This document shows positions 43,894-51,965 of a stretch of DNA of 64,000 nt, piece by piece; within the stretch, counting starts at the first letter, position 1; every line of letters begins with the position of its first letter. Below the pieces are notes generated by a model. It saw nothing but the letters and a program-made list of their open reading frames with translations, made no database searches and had not been told where the DNA came from. The DNA is from Streptomyces sp. BK340 (GTDB taxonomy: Bacteria; Actinomycetota; Actinomycetes; Streptomycetales; Streptomycetaceae), in NCBI RefSeq assembly GCF_007827595.1, contig NZ_VISR01000011.1:44925-108924 (forward strand). The letters run 5' to 3'. A program made the position numbers and the translations under genes.

Positions 43894-44768
43894 CCGAGCT
43901 GCCCGCGATCGTGCGGCACCTGTGTGACGACGCAGCGGTGTTCCCGCCCGGACTGCTCCCTCTCCCCGCAGCCATCGCCGCCCACCGCGGCCATCAACGG
44001 TCCGCCTACGCCGAGTTGGTCGGATCGTTCGTTCTCGCCGCGAAGACGCTTGAAGGACCGGGCGAGCTGTTGCGCGCCGGTACGTCGAAGAGCCATCGAC
44101 TGCCTCTGGCCGCCACCGTGCCAGGGCCCACACACATCGGCCCGGCACTGGCCGCTGCCGAGAACCTGCCGGTCAGCCTCCGCGCACTGGAGGTCTCGAT
44201 CCCCGAGGACATGGCGGCCCGCGAACTGGTTTCCACGCTGGATGCGACGTGCGCAGAAAGTCAGGAAGTCAACGTGTTCGTCGAGGTTCCCCGAGACGAA
44301 CGCCGTCCCGCCGTTCTCGCCGCCCTGTCCGGCACCCGGTATCGCGCGAAGTTCCGCACCGGCGGGGTGAAGGCCGAGCTCTACCCCGACGAAACGGAAC
44401 TGGCCGCGGCCGTGGTCGCCGCGGTCACGGCGCACGTTCCGTTCAAAGCGACCGCCGGGCTGCACCACGCCGTCCGCAACACCGATCCGCGCACCGGGTT
44501 CGAGCAGCATGGCTTCCTCAACCTGCTGCTGGCCACGGACGCCGCCGTGCGTGGCGGGCGTCGGGACGATCTGGCGGCATTGCTCGCACAGCGTGACCCC
44601 GCCGTCGTTGCCGGCCGTGTTGCCGAGCTGGACGAGAAGCGGGCCGTCGCCGCCCGCTCGATGTTCGTTTCCTTCGGCACCTGCAGCATCATCGAGCCGC
44701 TCACTGAACTGATCGACGTGGGCCTGATACCTTCCTCACTGACCAGCAGCATCGGAGAACCCGCATGA
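43890..44768 (+). CDS. Unknown protein of the homogentisate operon (292 aa)
   Basis: ATG 43890 overlaps the hmgA stop, and its own stop overlaps the fah start, both as ATGA, so it is embedded between the two ring-degradation enzymes. I do not recognise a named family. It has no membrane or signal segments. Conserved-looking segments are YRAKFRTGGVKAELYP, VPFKATAGLHHAVR and EQHGFLNLLLATDAAVRGG, and the alternation of strands and helices suggests a TIM-barrel-like fold. Because the window lacks a glutathione-S-transferase-type or other maleylacetoacetate isomerase, this protein is a candidate for that missing step; that is inference from position only. Confidence 0.9.
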   Translation: MTELPAIVRHLCDDAAVFPPGLLPLPAAIAAHRGHQRSAYAELVGSFVLAAKTLEGPGELLRAGTSKSHRLPLAATVPGPTHIGPALAAAENLPVSLRALEVSIPEDMAARELVSTLDATCAESQEVNVFVEVPRDERRPAVLAALSGTRYRAKFRTGGVKAELYPDETELAAAVVAAVTAHVPFKATAGLHHAVRNTDPRTGFEQHGFLNLLLATDAAVRGGRRDDLAALLAQRDPAVVAGRVAELDEKRAVAARSMFVSFGTCSIIEPLTELIDVGLIPSSLTSSIGEPA

Positions 44769-45949
44769 CCGCCGTGGACGTTCCCGAAGGCTCACCTTTT
44801 GGGCTGGACAATCTGCCTTACGGGGTCTTCTCCACACCTCGCAGCGCGCCCCGCATCGGCGTGCGGGTCGGAGAATGCGTAGTTGACCTCACCCGACTGC
44901 TCGGCGACGACGTCTTCGCCACCCCGTCACTCAACGCGCTGATGGCGCAGGGACACACACAATGGGTGGAGGTGCGCGAACAGCTGACCGAACTCCTGTG
45001 CCAGGACGTGCCAGACGAGGCAGTCTTCCCCGTGGACGAAGTCGCCCTGCATCTGCCGTTCGAGGTCGGCGACTACGTCGACTTCTATGCCTCGGAGCAT
45101 CACGCCACAAACCTCGGCCGGCTCTTCCGCCCCGACTCCGCTCCCCTGATGCCCAACTGGAAGCACCTTCCTGTCGGCTACCACGGCCGAGCAGGGACCG
45201 TCGTGGTCTCCGGAACCGACATCGTCCGCCCCAGCGGACAGCGCAAGGCGGCCAGCGGCCAGGCCCCCACGTTCGGGCCCAGCCGCCGGCTCGACATCGA
45301 GGCCGAACTCGGCTTCGTCGTCGGCACCGGATCCCCACTGGGCCGCCCGCTCTCGACCGAGGACTTCGCCACCCACGTATTCGGCGTCGTCCTGGTCAAC
45401 GATTGGTCGGCACGCGATATCCAAGCGTGGGAGTACGTTCCGCTCGGGCCATTCCTGGGCAAGAGCTTCGCGACCTCCATCTCGCCGTGGGTGGTCCCCC
45501 TTCTCGCTCTGCAGGCCGCGCGCGTGCCCACCCCGCCACAGGACCCGCTGCCGCTGCCGTACCTCCGGGAAGACCAGCCCTGGGGCCTGGACATCGACCT
45601 GACCGTTGAATGGAACGGGCAGGTGGTCTCGCATCCGCCCTATAGGGAAATGTACTGGTCGCCTGCACAGATGCTGGCACACATGACCGCAGGCGGCGCA
45701 TCCACCCGCACCGGTGACCTCTACGCCTCGGGCACCATATCCGGACCGCAAAAAAACCAGCGCGGCGCGTTCATCGAACTCACCTGGGACGGTAAGGAGC
45801 CGATTCAGGTCAAAGGTGAGGAACGCACCTACCTCCAGGACGGGGACGAGGTCTCCATCACAGCAACTGCTCCGGGCGTGTTCGGCGGGCGCGTCGGCTT
45901 GGGCGAAGTACGCAGCCGCATCCTGCCCGCACACGCGAAGGGTCGCTGA
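44765..45949 (+). CDS. fah: Fumarylacetoacetase
   Basis: A 394-residue enzyme that splits fumarylacetoacetate into fumarate and acetoacetate, the last step of tyrosine breakdown. The FAH signature is clear: DYVDFYASEHHATNLGRLFRP, NWKHLPVGYHGRAGTVVVSG, RLDIEAELGFVVG, VLVNDWSARDIQAWEYVPLGPFLGKSF and the C-terminal LGEVRSRILP. Metal-binding Asp and Glu residues in these segments are kept. It overlaps the preceding gene as ATGA and closes the operon. The 263-bp gap after it holds no recognisable gene. Confidence 0.97.
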   Translation: MTAVDVPEGSPFGLDNLPYGVFSTPRSAPRIGVRVGECVVDLTRLLGDDVFATPSLNALMAQGHTQWVEVREQLTELLCQDVPDEAVFPVDEVALHLPFEVGDYVDFYASEHHATNLGRLFRPDSAPLMPNWKHLPVGYHGRAGTVVVSGTDIVRPSGQRKAASGQAPTFGPSRRLDIEAELGFVVGTGSPLGRPLSTEDFATHVFGVVLVNDWSARDIQAWEYVPLGPFLGKSFATSISPWVVPLLALQAARVPTPPQDPLPLPYLREDQPWGLDIDLTVEWNGQVVSHPPYREMYWSPAQMLAHMTAGGASTRTGDLYASGTISGPQKNQRGAFIELTWDGKEPIQVKGEERTYLQDGDEVSITATAPGVFGGRVGLGEVRSRILPAHAKGR

Positions 45950-46175
45950 ACGGCTGAGACAGCTCGTCGGCGAGCCCCCGCAACGCGGGCGAGCGGGAGT
46001 CCCACTGCATGGCCCATCCTCAGACCGGGAAGTTCCGGAGCCAAGCCTGCTGCGCGGACCCGTCGCCATGATTGAACCCGGTCCGCGAACTCGGGATTGG
46101 TCTCGGCCCCCCGGCCCACCATCGCGGCCCAGAACGCTGACTTCGGTAGTGAGCGCCACCATGCCCGTACAGAAA

Positions 46176-46210
46176 CTGGACACATTATCCAGTCTGGACG
46201 TAAGGTCCAG
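46176..46210 (+). promoter_or_regulatory. Double palindromic operator abutting the DauR-like gene
   Basis: CTGGACACATTATCCAG (46176-46192) is an imperfect palindrome, and CTGGAC (46194-46199) with GTCCAG (46205-46210) is a perfect 6-bp inverted repeat with a 5-base spacer ending two bases before ATG 46213. Two sites in tandem over the start region suggest autorepression. Confidence 0.6.
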
Positions 46211-46212
46211 CC

Positions 46213-46866
46213 ATGGGGACTGTGGAGGAGGGCACCGACCCTCGTGTGCGGATGTGGGCGCCGGCGTGCCAGGCCGTGGCGCTGCTGCTAGGTCCGTATG
46301 CCGAGGTGGTCCTGCACGACCCGGATACCGACCGGATCCTGGCCATCTGGAATCCGATGAGTTCGCGCGGCCCGGGGGACCCGTCGCTGCTGGGCGAGCT
46401 GGACGCCCTCGATCCGTCGGCCCGGGATGTGTTCGGGCCCTACGAGAAGCTGCTCGCGGACGGCCGACGCCTTTCGTCGGTCAGCGCCATCCTGCGCGAC
46501 GCGGACGGCAGGGCTTCGGCGGTGCTGTGCGTCAACCTCGACCGCACGCCGCTGGAGCAGGCCGCGGCTGCACTGTCCGCGTTCGGCGCCCCAACCGTTT
46601 CCCGGCCGGAGCCGCTGTTCGAGCAGGCCTGGAGCGAGCGCGTCCAGCACATCATCGGCGCCTATGTACGCGAGTGCGGCCGCCCAGTGGAGCGGCTGAC
46701 ACGCGCCGACCGTCTGACCGTGCTCACCCGGCTGGAGGAAGCCAAGGTCTTCGCCGTGCGCCGCGCCACCCCGGTCGTCGCCCGCGCAATGCAGGTCTCT
46801 CGATCCACCCTCTACGGCCTGCTGGCCGAGCTCAGAGCACCGAACGCAGAGGACTCAGCACCATGA
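46213..46866 (+). CDS. YheO-PAS/HTH transcriptional regulator, DauR-like
   Basis: A 217-residue protein. Residues about 15-125 form a YheO-type PAS domain (LLLGPYAEVVLHDPDTDRIL, ILRDADGRASAVLCVNLD). Residues about 140-210 carry the C-terminal DNA-binding domain ending AVARAMQVSRSTLYGLLAELR (helix-turn-helix like Fis/HTH_22); the sequence in the window reads VVARAMQVSRSTLYGLL. DauR of Pseudomonas, a regulator of D-arginine use, has this architecture. It heads an operon with an aminotransferase and an ornithine-cyclodeaminase-like enzyme and has tandem palindromes at its own start. Confidence 0.88.
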   Translation: MGTVEEGTDPRVRMWAPACQAVALLLGPYAEVVLHDPDTDRILAIWNPMSSRGPGDPSLLGELDALDPSARDVFGPYEKLLADGRRLSSVSAILRDADGRASAVLCVNLDRTPLEQAAAALSAFGAPTVSRPEPLFEQAWSERVQHIIGAYVRECGRPVERLTRADRLTVLTRLEEAKVFAVRRATPVVARAMQVSRSTLYGLLAELRAPNAEDSAP

Positions 46867-47996
46867 CCCGGCTGCCCGACTTTCGTCTGGAAACGTACCT
46901 CGCTCGCTGGGAGATCACCGCGCGTCATCATTTGACCGCTTCTGATGCCCAGACCATGGTGCTCACCGAGCTGCTGGCTCTGGCCGACGATCAGGATCGG
47001 CACGCGTTCGACAACCTGTCCCTCGGCTATACGGCGTCCTACGGGGATCCCGGCCTGCGCGAGGCCATCGCACAAACCTATGCTCAAGTGGACGCCGCTG
47101 ATGTCATCTGCTTCGCGGGCGCCGAGGAAGCCCTGTACCTGGCGATGAACGTGCTGCTGGGCGCGGGCGACCACGCGGTGGTGGTGACCCCGAACTACCA
47201 GGCGGCCGAGACCGTGCCACTGGCGTTGTGCGACGTCACCGGCGTCGCTCTCGACCCGGAAAACGACTGGGCCTTGCAGCTCGACCGCATCAAGGCTGCG
47301 ATCCGCCCGAACACCCGAGTGGTCTCGGTGAACTTCCCCAACAACCCCACCGGCAAGGTCATCAGCGTCGCCGACTTCACCGAACTGGCGCGCATGTGCG
47401 ACGAGAACGCGATTCACCTGTTCAGCGACGAGGTGTACCGGGGTCTGGAACGCGACCCGGTCCGCACCCTGCCACAGGCCGCGGACCTCTCCGACCATGC
47501 CCTGTCGCTGAACGTGACGTCCAAGTCACTTGGCCTTCCGGGCCTGCGGATCGGCTGGATCGCCTGCCGCGACCGCGCCCTGCTCGCACGGTTGGAGAGG
47601 GCCAAGCACTACACCACCATCTGCAACTCCGCTCCCAGTGAGGTCCTGGCCCGCATCGCGCTCAAGGCCCGCAGAGTCATCCTTGACCGCAACCGGGCCC
47701 TGATCGACGCGAACCTGCCAGCCTTCGAAGCCTTCTTCGCAGAGTTTCCGGACGACTTCGAATGGCGAGCACCAGACGGCGGCTGCGTCGCCTACCCGCG
47801 TTATCTGGGGCCGGAAGGGGTCGAGGAATTCTGCACCCGTCTGGTGGAGGAAGCCGGCGTCCTGCTGCTGCCCGCCGGCATCTACCGCTCCGAACTCACC
47901 CCCACCCCCACCGACAGGTTCCGCATCGGCATCGGCCGCGCCAACCCCGAGGAGGGCCTGGCCGCCTTCGCACACTGGATGAGAGAACACCGATGA
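46863..47996 (+). CDS. PLP-dependent aminotransferase, class I/II fold
   Basis: ATG 46863 overlaps the regulator stop as ATGA; 377 residues. A much longer upstream reading (from 45714) passes through unrelated sequence and is rejected. Motifs: GDPGLREAIAQTY, SVNFPNNPTGKVIS, HLFSDEVYRGLERD, and the PLP Lys K221 in NVTSKSLGLPGLRIGW, with the final Arg in DRFRIGIGR. It resembles aspartate-type aminotransferases of group I. The amino donor is unknown; context with a DauR-like regulator and an ornithine-cyclodeaminase-like enzyme points to catabolism or interconversion of a basic or D-amino acid. It overlaps the next gene as ATGA. Confidence 0.94.
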   Translation: MTRLPDFRLETYLARWEITARHHLTASDAQTMVLTELLALADDQDRHAFDNLSLGYTASYGDPGLREAIAQTYAQVDAADVICFAGAEEALYLAMNVLLGAGDHAVVVTPNYQAAETVPLALCDVTGVALDPENDWALQLDRIKAAIRPNTRVVSVNFPNNPTGKVISVADFTELARMCDENAIHLFSDEVYRGLERDPVRTLPQAADLSDHALSLNVTSKSLGLPGLRIGWIACRDRALLARLERAKHYTTICNSAPSEVLARIALKARRVILDRNRALIDANLPAFEAFFAEFPDDFEWRAPDGGCVAYPRYLGPEGVEEFCTRLVEEAGVLLLPAGIYRSELTPTPTDRFRIGIGRANPEEGLAAFAHWMREHR

Positions 47997-48934
47997 CCCT
48001 GCCCGTCTTCGACGTCACCGACATCGAACAAGCAGCCACTGCAGACCTTGTCTTCGACGCAGTCCGAGAATCCCTGATCGCCCACGCCCACGGCCGCACC
48101 ACGGTGCCGCCACCACTGCACCTGGAGTTCCCTGAGGCCGACGGGGACGGCCACGTCAAGGCAGGCTGGGTCACCGGCTCCCCCGACTTCACCGTTAAGA
48201 TCGCGACCGGCTTCTACCGCAACCCCACGGCCGGTTTGCCCACCAACCACGGTCTGGTCTGCGTCGTCAGCGCCCGGACCGGCCAGATCCGCGCGGTACT
48301 CGACGACAAGGGCCTGCTCACCACCTGGCGCACCGCAGCCGCGGGGGCGCTGATCACCCACGCCATGGCCCGCCCCAGTGCGACGACCTTGGCCGTCTTC
48401 GGCACAGGAGAACAGGCCCGCCTCCAAGTCGAATGGCTCGGCAGGCTCCGTCCGGTCAGCACAGTGCTCGTCCATGGCCGAAGCCAGGACAAAGCACGGG
48501 CGCTGTGTGAGAACTTCAACTCGCGCGGGCACAACGCCCGACCCGCCTCCGCCGAAGAAGCGGCGGCCGCCGACATGGTCATCACCGCCACGCCCGCGTC
48601 CGTCCCGGTACTGGAAGCCGCCCACGTCCAGGAGGGCGCGCACGTGACCGGGATCGGCACTGACATGCCCCACAAGAACGAGCTCCCCCCGGCGCTGTTC
48701 GGACGCGCTGCGCTGGTCGCGACCGACGACCACCACCAGTGCCTGCAACACGGCGACTTCGGCCACGCCGTCCGTGCCGGAACCGTCATCGCCACCGACG
48801 ACACCCCCGTCGGCCTCCTGCTGGAAAAGCATGTCGAGCGGCCGGACGACGCGATCACCGTCGCAGACCTGACCGGGGTCGGCGCAGTCGACGCCGTCCT
48901 AGCCTCATCGGTCCTGCGTGAACTGGGCCAATAG
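47993..48934 (+). CDS. Ornithine cyclodeaminase / mu-crystallin family enzyme (DauB-like)
   Basis: ATG 47993 overlaps the aminotransferase stop as ATGA; 313 residues, normal for the family. Features: VKIATGFYRNPTAGLPTNHGLVCVVSARTG (substrate Lys region), LLTTWRTAAAGALITHAMARPSA, the NAD-binding GTGEQARLQVEWL, GIGTDMPHKNELPP with the catalytic Asp region, and a C-terminal DLTGVGAVDAVLASSVL. Family members include ornithine cyclodeaminase, alanine dehydrogenase of archaea and DauB (2-ketoarginine reductive amination). The regulator at the head of this operon makes a DauB-like imino-acid dehydrogenase role plausible. Confidence 0.92.
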   Translation: MTLPVFDVTDIEQAATADLVFDAVRESLIAHAHGRTTVPPPLHLEFPEADGDGHVKAGWVTGSPDFTVKIATGFYRNPTAGLPTNHGLVCVVSARTGQIRAVLDDKGLLTTWRTAAAGALITHAMARPSATTLAVFGTGEQARLQVEWLGRLRPVSTVLVHGRSQDKARALCENFNSRGHNARPASAEEAAAADMVITATPASVPVLEAAHVQEGAHVTGIGTDMPHKNELPPALFGRAALVATDDHHQCLQHGDFGHAVRAGTVIATDDTPVGLLLEKHVERPDDAITVADLTGVGAVDAVLASSVLRELGQ

Positions 48935-49056
48935 GCACGTGCATATCCAACCCTCGGGCTGGTCCTCGTGGAGCGCCTCGGGACTCGTAGGTTCCAGATC
49001 CGCGCCTGGCAATGCCGTCTGCCCGGAGCTCTGAGCGGGCTGGTGTCGTACGGGTT

Positions 49057-50019
49057 TCACGCCTGGGCCCACAAGTCCGTGGACAGGTACTTGAGTCCCG
49101 AATCGCACACCACGATGGCAAGCGTCCTGCCCTGCATCTCGCCCTCCAGCAGCTTCATGGCCGCAGCGAGGTTGGCACCGGAGGAGAATCCTCCGAAGAT
49201 GCCTTCCCGGGTCGCCAGCCTACGGGCGGCCATCCTCGCCTCATCGCCGGTCACCTGGACGAAGCCGTCTATCGGTATGCCCTTAAGGAAGTCCAGGTCG
49301 CCCATGGCGTAACCGCCGCCCTGGATGGGGTGATGGGGGTCGGTAAGGGGCTGGCCAGCGACGACTGCGGCGCCGACGGGTTCGGCAACGAAGCACCTCA
49401 CAGCCGGGTTGTGTTCCTTGAGGGCTTTGGTCACCCCTGTGTACGTTCCACCTGAGCCCAGGAAGTCGACGAAGCCGTCGATCGCGCCGTCCGTCTGCTG
49501 CCACAACTCCTGACCTGTGCCGCGGTAGTGGGCGAGCCAGTTGCCGGCGCGGTGGAACTGATCGGCGCGGAACGCACCGCCGATCTGGGTGATCTCCCTC
49601 GCCCTGGCTTCGACAAGTTCCAGGTCTCCACCGGTCACCTGGCCGGGGGCGGATCCGGGCAGCTGGTCGACGAGGACCACCTCAGCCCCGAGCGCCGCCA
49701 TCATCCGGGCCCGCTCTGGTGAGTTCCCCTTGGACATGACCGCGATGAACGGGTAGCCCTTGACGGCGCACACGATCGCCAGCCCGGTGCCCATGTTGCC
49801 GCTGGTCAGCTCTACCACGGGCTGTCCGGGCCTGAGCAGTCCGGAGGCTTCGGCCTCCTCGATGACCCCCATTGCCGCGCGGTCCTTCTTGGACCCGCCG
49901 GGATTCAAGTATTCGAGCTTGGCCAGGAGGGTGCCGTGCAGCCCACTCGTGATCCGGTCGAGCCGCACGAGCGGCGTCGCACCGATGGCTTCCATGGCAG
50001 ACGATAGGACTTCGCTCAT
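49057..50019 (-). CDS. Cysteine synthase-family PLP enzyme
   Basis: ATG 50019, seven bases after GAGGAA, gives 320 residues. IGATPLVRLDRITSG opens the fold; the PLP Lys lies in NPGGSKKDRAAMGVI (K45 by alignment). ELTSGNMGTGLAIVCAVKGYPFIAVMS is the substrate loop, FLGSGGTYTGVTKAL binds the PLP phosphate, and IFGGFSSGANLAAAMKLL follows. It catalyses beta-replacement on O-acetyl- or O-phosphoserine-type substrates. It converges on the ornithine-cyclodeaminase-like gene (122-bp gap) and diverges from the class V aminotransferase-like gene, so it may belong with the latter in an unusual sulfur or amino acid pathway. Confidence 0.92.
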   Translation of the reverse strand: MSEVLSSAMEAIGATPLVRLDRITSGLHGTLLAKLEYLNPGGSKKDRAAMGVIEEAEASGLLRPGQPVVELTSGNMGTGLAIVCAVKGYPFIAVMSKGNSPERARMMAALGAEVVLVDQLPGSAPGQVTGGDLELVEARAREITQIGGAFRADQFHRAGNWLAHYRGTGQELWQQTDGAIDGFVDFLGSGGTYTGVTKALKEHNPAVRCFVAEPVGAAVVAGQPLTDPHHPIQGGGYAMGDLDFLKGIPIDGFVQVTGDEARMAARRLATREGIFGGFSSGANLAAAMKLLEGEMQGRTLAIVVCDSGLKYLSTDLWAQA

Positions 50020-50223
50020 CTCCGTTTTCCTCACTGGTCGCGATGAAGCGGGCACCACAGCCCGGAGGGTAAGGGAACCGTGCCCTTGGGTCTTGTACGT
50101 TCTTGCGCCCCGGAACGGTCCAGGGGTACTGACTCCGACACCGGGAACTGACAACTCATCGGTAGCTTTCAGAGCGCGGTCGTCCTTTTCGAGTTCCCCC
50201 AAATGGACTGGGCTGGGTAGAGC

Positions 50224-50253
50224 TTGACGGCCGGCCCCGGGGGACCCTACGTT
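50224..50253 (+). promoter_or_regulatory. Likely sigma70-type promoter with 200-base leader
   Basis: TTGACG (50224-50229) and TACGTT (50248-50253) with an 18-base spacer make a good housekeeping-type promoter for the class V aminotransferase-like gene starting at 50460. The roughly 200-base leader contains CCCAT...ATGGG (near 50271-50290) and CCGGTG (50309-50314)/CACCGG (50323-50328) hairpins, so leader-based control is possible. The 440-bp gap 50020-50459 holds no other gene. Confidence 0.55.
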
Positions 50254-50459
50254 TGAGCTGATCAGAGGCCCATTGAGTGACACGATGGGTGAGCGCGCTC
50301 CTTTGAAGCCGGTGTGCCTGATCACCGGTCACTGTGGCCCCTCAAGGCGCCATCCCTTCTCTCTACGCGACTGGCCACCCGTGTCGGGGCTGACCATCAC
50401 ACACATCATGTGGGCTGCATCGCATGCCCGGAATCATCAGAATCAAGGGAGAACGTACG

Positions 50460-51731
50460 TTGACAGCGCAGCAGCTGCGAAAGGGCAGGCTGGATGTAAC
50501 GGCTCTTCGTAGTCGTTTCCCGTCCCTTTCCCGAGTAACCGCCGATGGTCATCCTGTGGCATATCTCGACGGGCCCGGAGGAACGCAGGTTCCGGAATCA
50601 GTGATCGAAGCAATGAGCTCCTACCTGAGATCCGCAAATTCCAACATTGAGGGCGAGTACGAGCTGTCCGTGGAAACGGACAGGATCATTGAACGCGCTC
50701 GCTCCATGGCTGGCGTATTCGTCGGCGGCGATCCGGACTGCATAGCTTTCGGTCAAAATATGACCACCCTCAACTTCAACCTGTCCCGCGCCATGGGCCG
50801 TACACTCCGGCCGGGTGACGAAATTATCACGACCGCACTCGACCATGAGGCGAACGTCTCTCCTTGGCTGCTGCTGGCGCAGGACCGCGACCTCGTCGTG
50901 CGCCAGGTCGGTCTGAGGGAAGATCTGGCGCTGGACATGGATGACTTGCGCGCCAAGCTCAGTGATCGCACTCGGGTCGTTGCTTTCTCGCTGACCTCCA
51001 ATGCAGTGGGCACGTTGACGCCGGCGCGGGAAATTTCCGATCTGGCGCATTCCGTGGGTGCTCTCGCATGGGTAGACGCAGTTGCCTATGCCGCGCACCG
51101 CCGCATCGATGTCGCAGCCATGGGCTGCGATGTGCTGCTTTGTTCGCCCTACAAGTTCTTCGGGCCTCATCTGGGGATGGCGTGGATGCGGCGCGATCTG
51201 GCTGAGTCCCTTCCTGCCGAGCGAGTGCGTCCCGCGGGGCAGGAGCCGCCGGGGCACCGATTCGAAACAGGGACGCTCTCCCACGAGGCGATAGCCGGGT
51301 TCATCGCGGCGGTGGAGTACTTGGCGTCTCTGGGCGCGGGGGACGATCTCCGTCTCGCCCTCGACACCGCCTATCAGGCCATCGAAGATCACGAGACCGA
51401 ACTCGCGCACCATTTCATGCGGCAGTTCACCGGACTCAATGGTGTCCGCATCGCAGGAGTGGCCTCGCCGGACGCCGAACGGCGTGTGGGGACGTTCGGC
51501 ATAGCGGTAGACGGAATGGAGCCCGCAGCGGTGGCCCGAGCCCTGGGAAGGGCGGGTGTCTACACGTGGAATGGAAGCTTCTATGCGCAGAGCATCATGG
51601 AACATCTCGGAATGGATGTCGAACGAGGTCTCCTGCGGGCTGGAATGGTCCATTACAACACCACTCAGGATATCGACCGTTTCATCTGCGAACTCGACCG
51701 TCTGGTGACGAGCGGCACTTCTGCTGTGTAA
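50460..51731 (+). CDS. Cysteine desulfurase-like class V aminotransferase
   Basis: TTG 50460 is eight bases after AGGGAG; an ATG 36 bases earlier has no site. 423 residues. Motifs: VAYLDGPGGTQVPESVIEAM, FGQNMTTLNFNLSRAMG, ITTALDHEANVSPWLLLA (the His stacking on PLP), WVDAVAYAAHRRIDVAAMGCDVLLCSPYKFFGPHLG with PLP Lys K232, and RFETGTLSHEAIAGF. This subgroup (cysteine desulfurase-like, VC1184-type) lacks a clear mobile-loop Cys, so it may be a lyase or epimerase rather than a sulfur donor. Base composition is visibly less GC-rich than the flanking genes. A homoserine-dehydrogenase-like gene follows on the same strand. Confidence 0.92.
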   Translation: MTAQQLRKGRLDVTALRSRFPSLSRVTADGHPVAYLDGPGGTQVPESVIEAMSSYLRSANSNIEGEYELSVETDRIIERARSMAGVFVGGDPDCIAFGQNMTTLNFNLSRAMGRTLRPGDEIITTALDHEANVSPWLLLAQDRDLVVRQVGLREDLALDMDDLRAKLSDRTRVVAFSLTSNAVGTLTPAREISDLAHSVGALAWVDAVAYAAHRRIDVAAMGCDVLLCSPYKFFGPHLGMAWMRRDLAESLPAERVRPAGQEPPGHRFETGTLSHEAIAGFIAAVEYLASLGAGDDLRLALDTAYQAIEDHETELAHHFMRQFTGLNGVRIAGVASPDAERRVGTFGIAVDGMEPAAVARALGRAGVYTWNGSFYAQSIMEHLGMDVERGLLRAGMVHYNTTQDIDRFICELDRLVTSGTSAV

Positions 51732-51965
51732 GGCGGAAAGACGCGAGCAGAAGCCGCCGAATAGGCAGGCGAACAGGACCGCCGCAGTGCAGACATGCCA
51801 CGCCTGTGGTCGCCGTCATCTTGGCCAGGGGGTAGAGCCGGGCTCCGCATCCGGCGTTCCCCCCTTGCTGTCTTCGCGTCCTGCCGCACCCCGGTGACCA
51901 TGCGGCTCAGCTGGCGAGCAGTGATCAAGACCCATGCCTACAAAACAAATGGAAAGAAAGGTGCA

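Noticed and set aside
45829..46185. 118-residue minus-strand frame between fah and the DauR-like gene
   Set aside because: It is partly antisense to fah, has no ribosome site and no recognisable domain.
45714..46862. Upstream extension of the aminotransferase frame (760 residues in all)
   Set aside because: The extension overlaps fah and the DauR-like gene in another frame and shows no protein similarity. The ATGA-coupled start at 46863 gives a normal-length enzyme.
47993..50019. SbnA/SbnB-like pair for 2,3-diaminopropionate (cysteine-synthase-like plus ornithine-cyclodeaminase-like)
   Set aside because: The genes converge from separate operons and the cyclodeaminase-like gene is tightly coupled to a DauR-like regulator and an aminotransferase. 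No siderophore or peptide synthetase genes are nearby.
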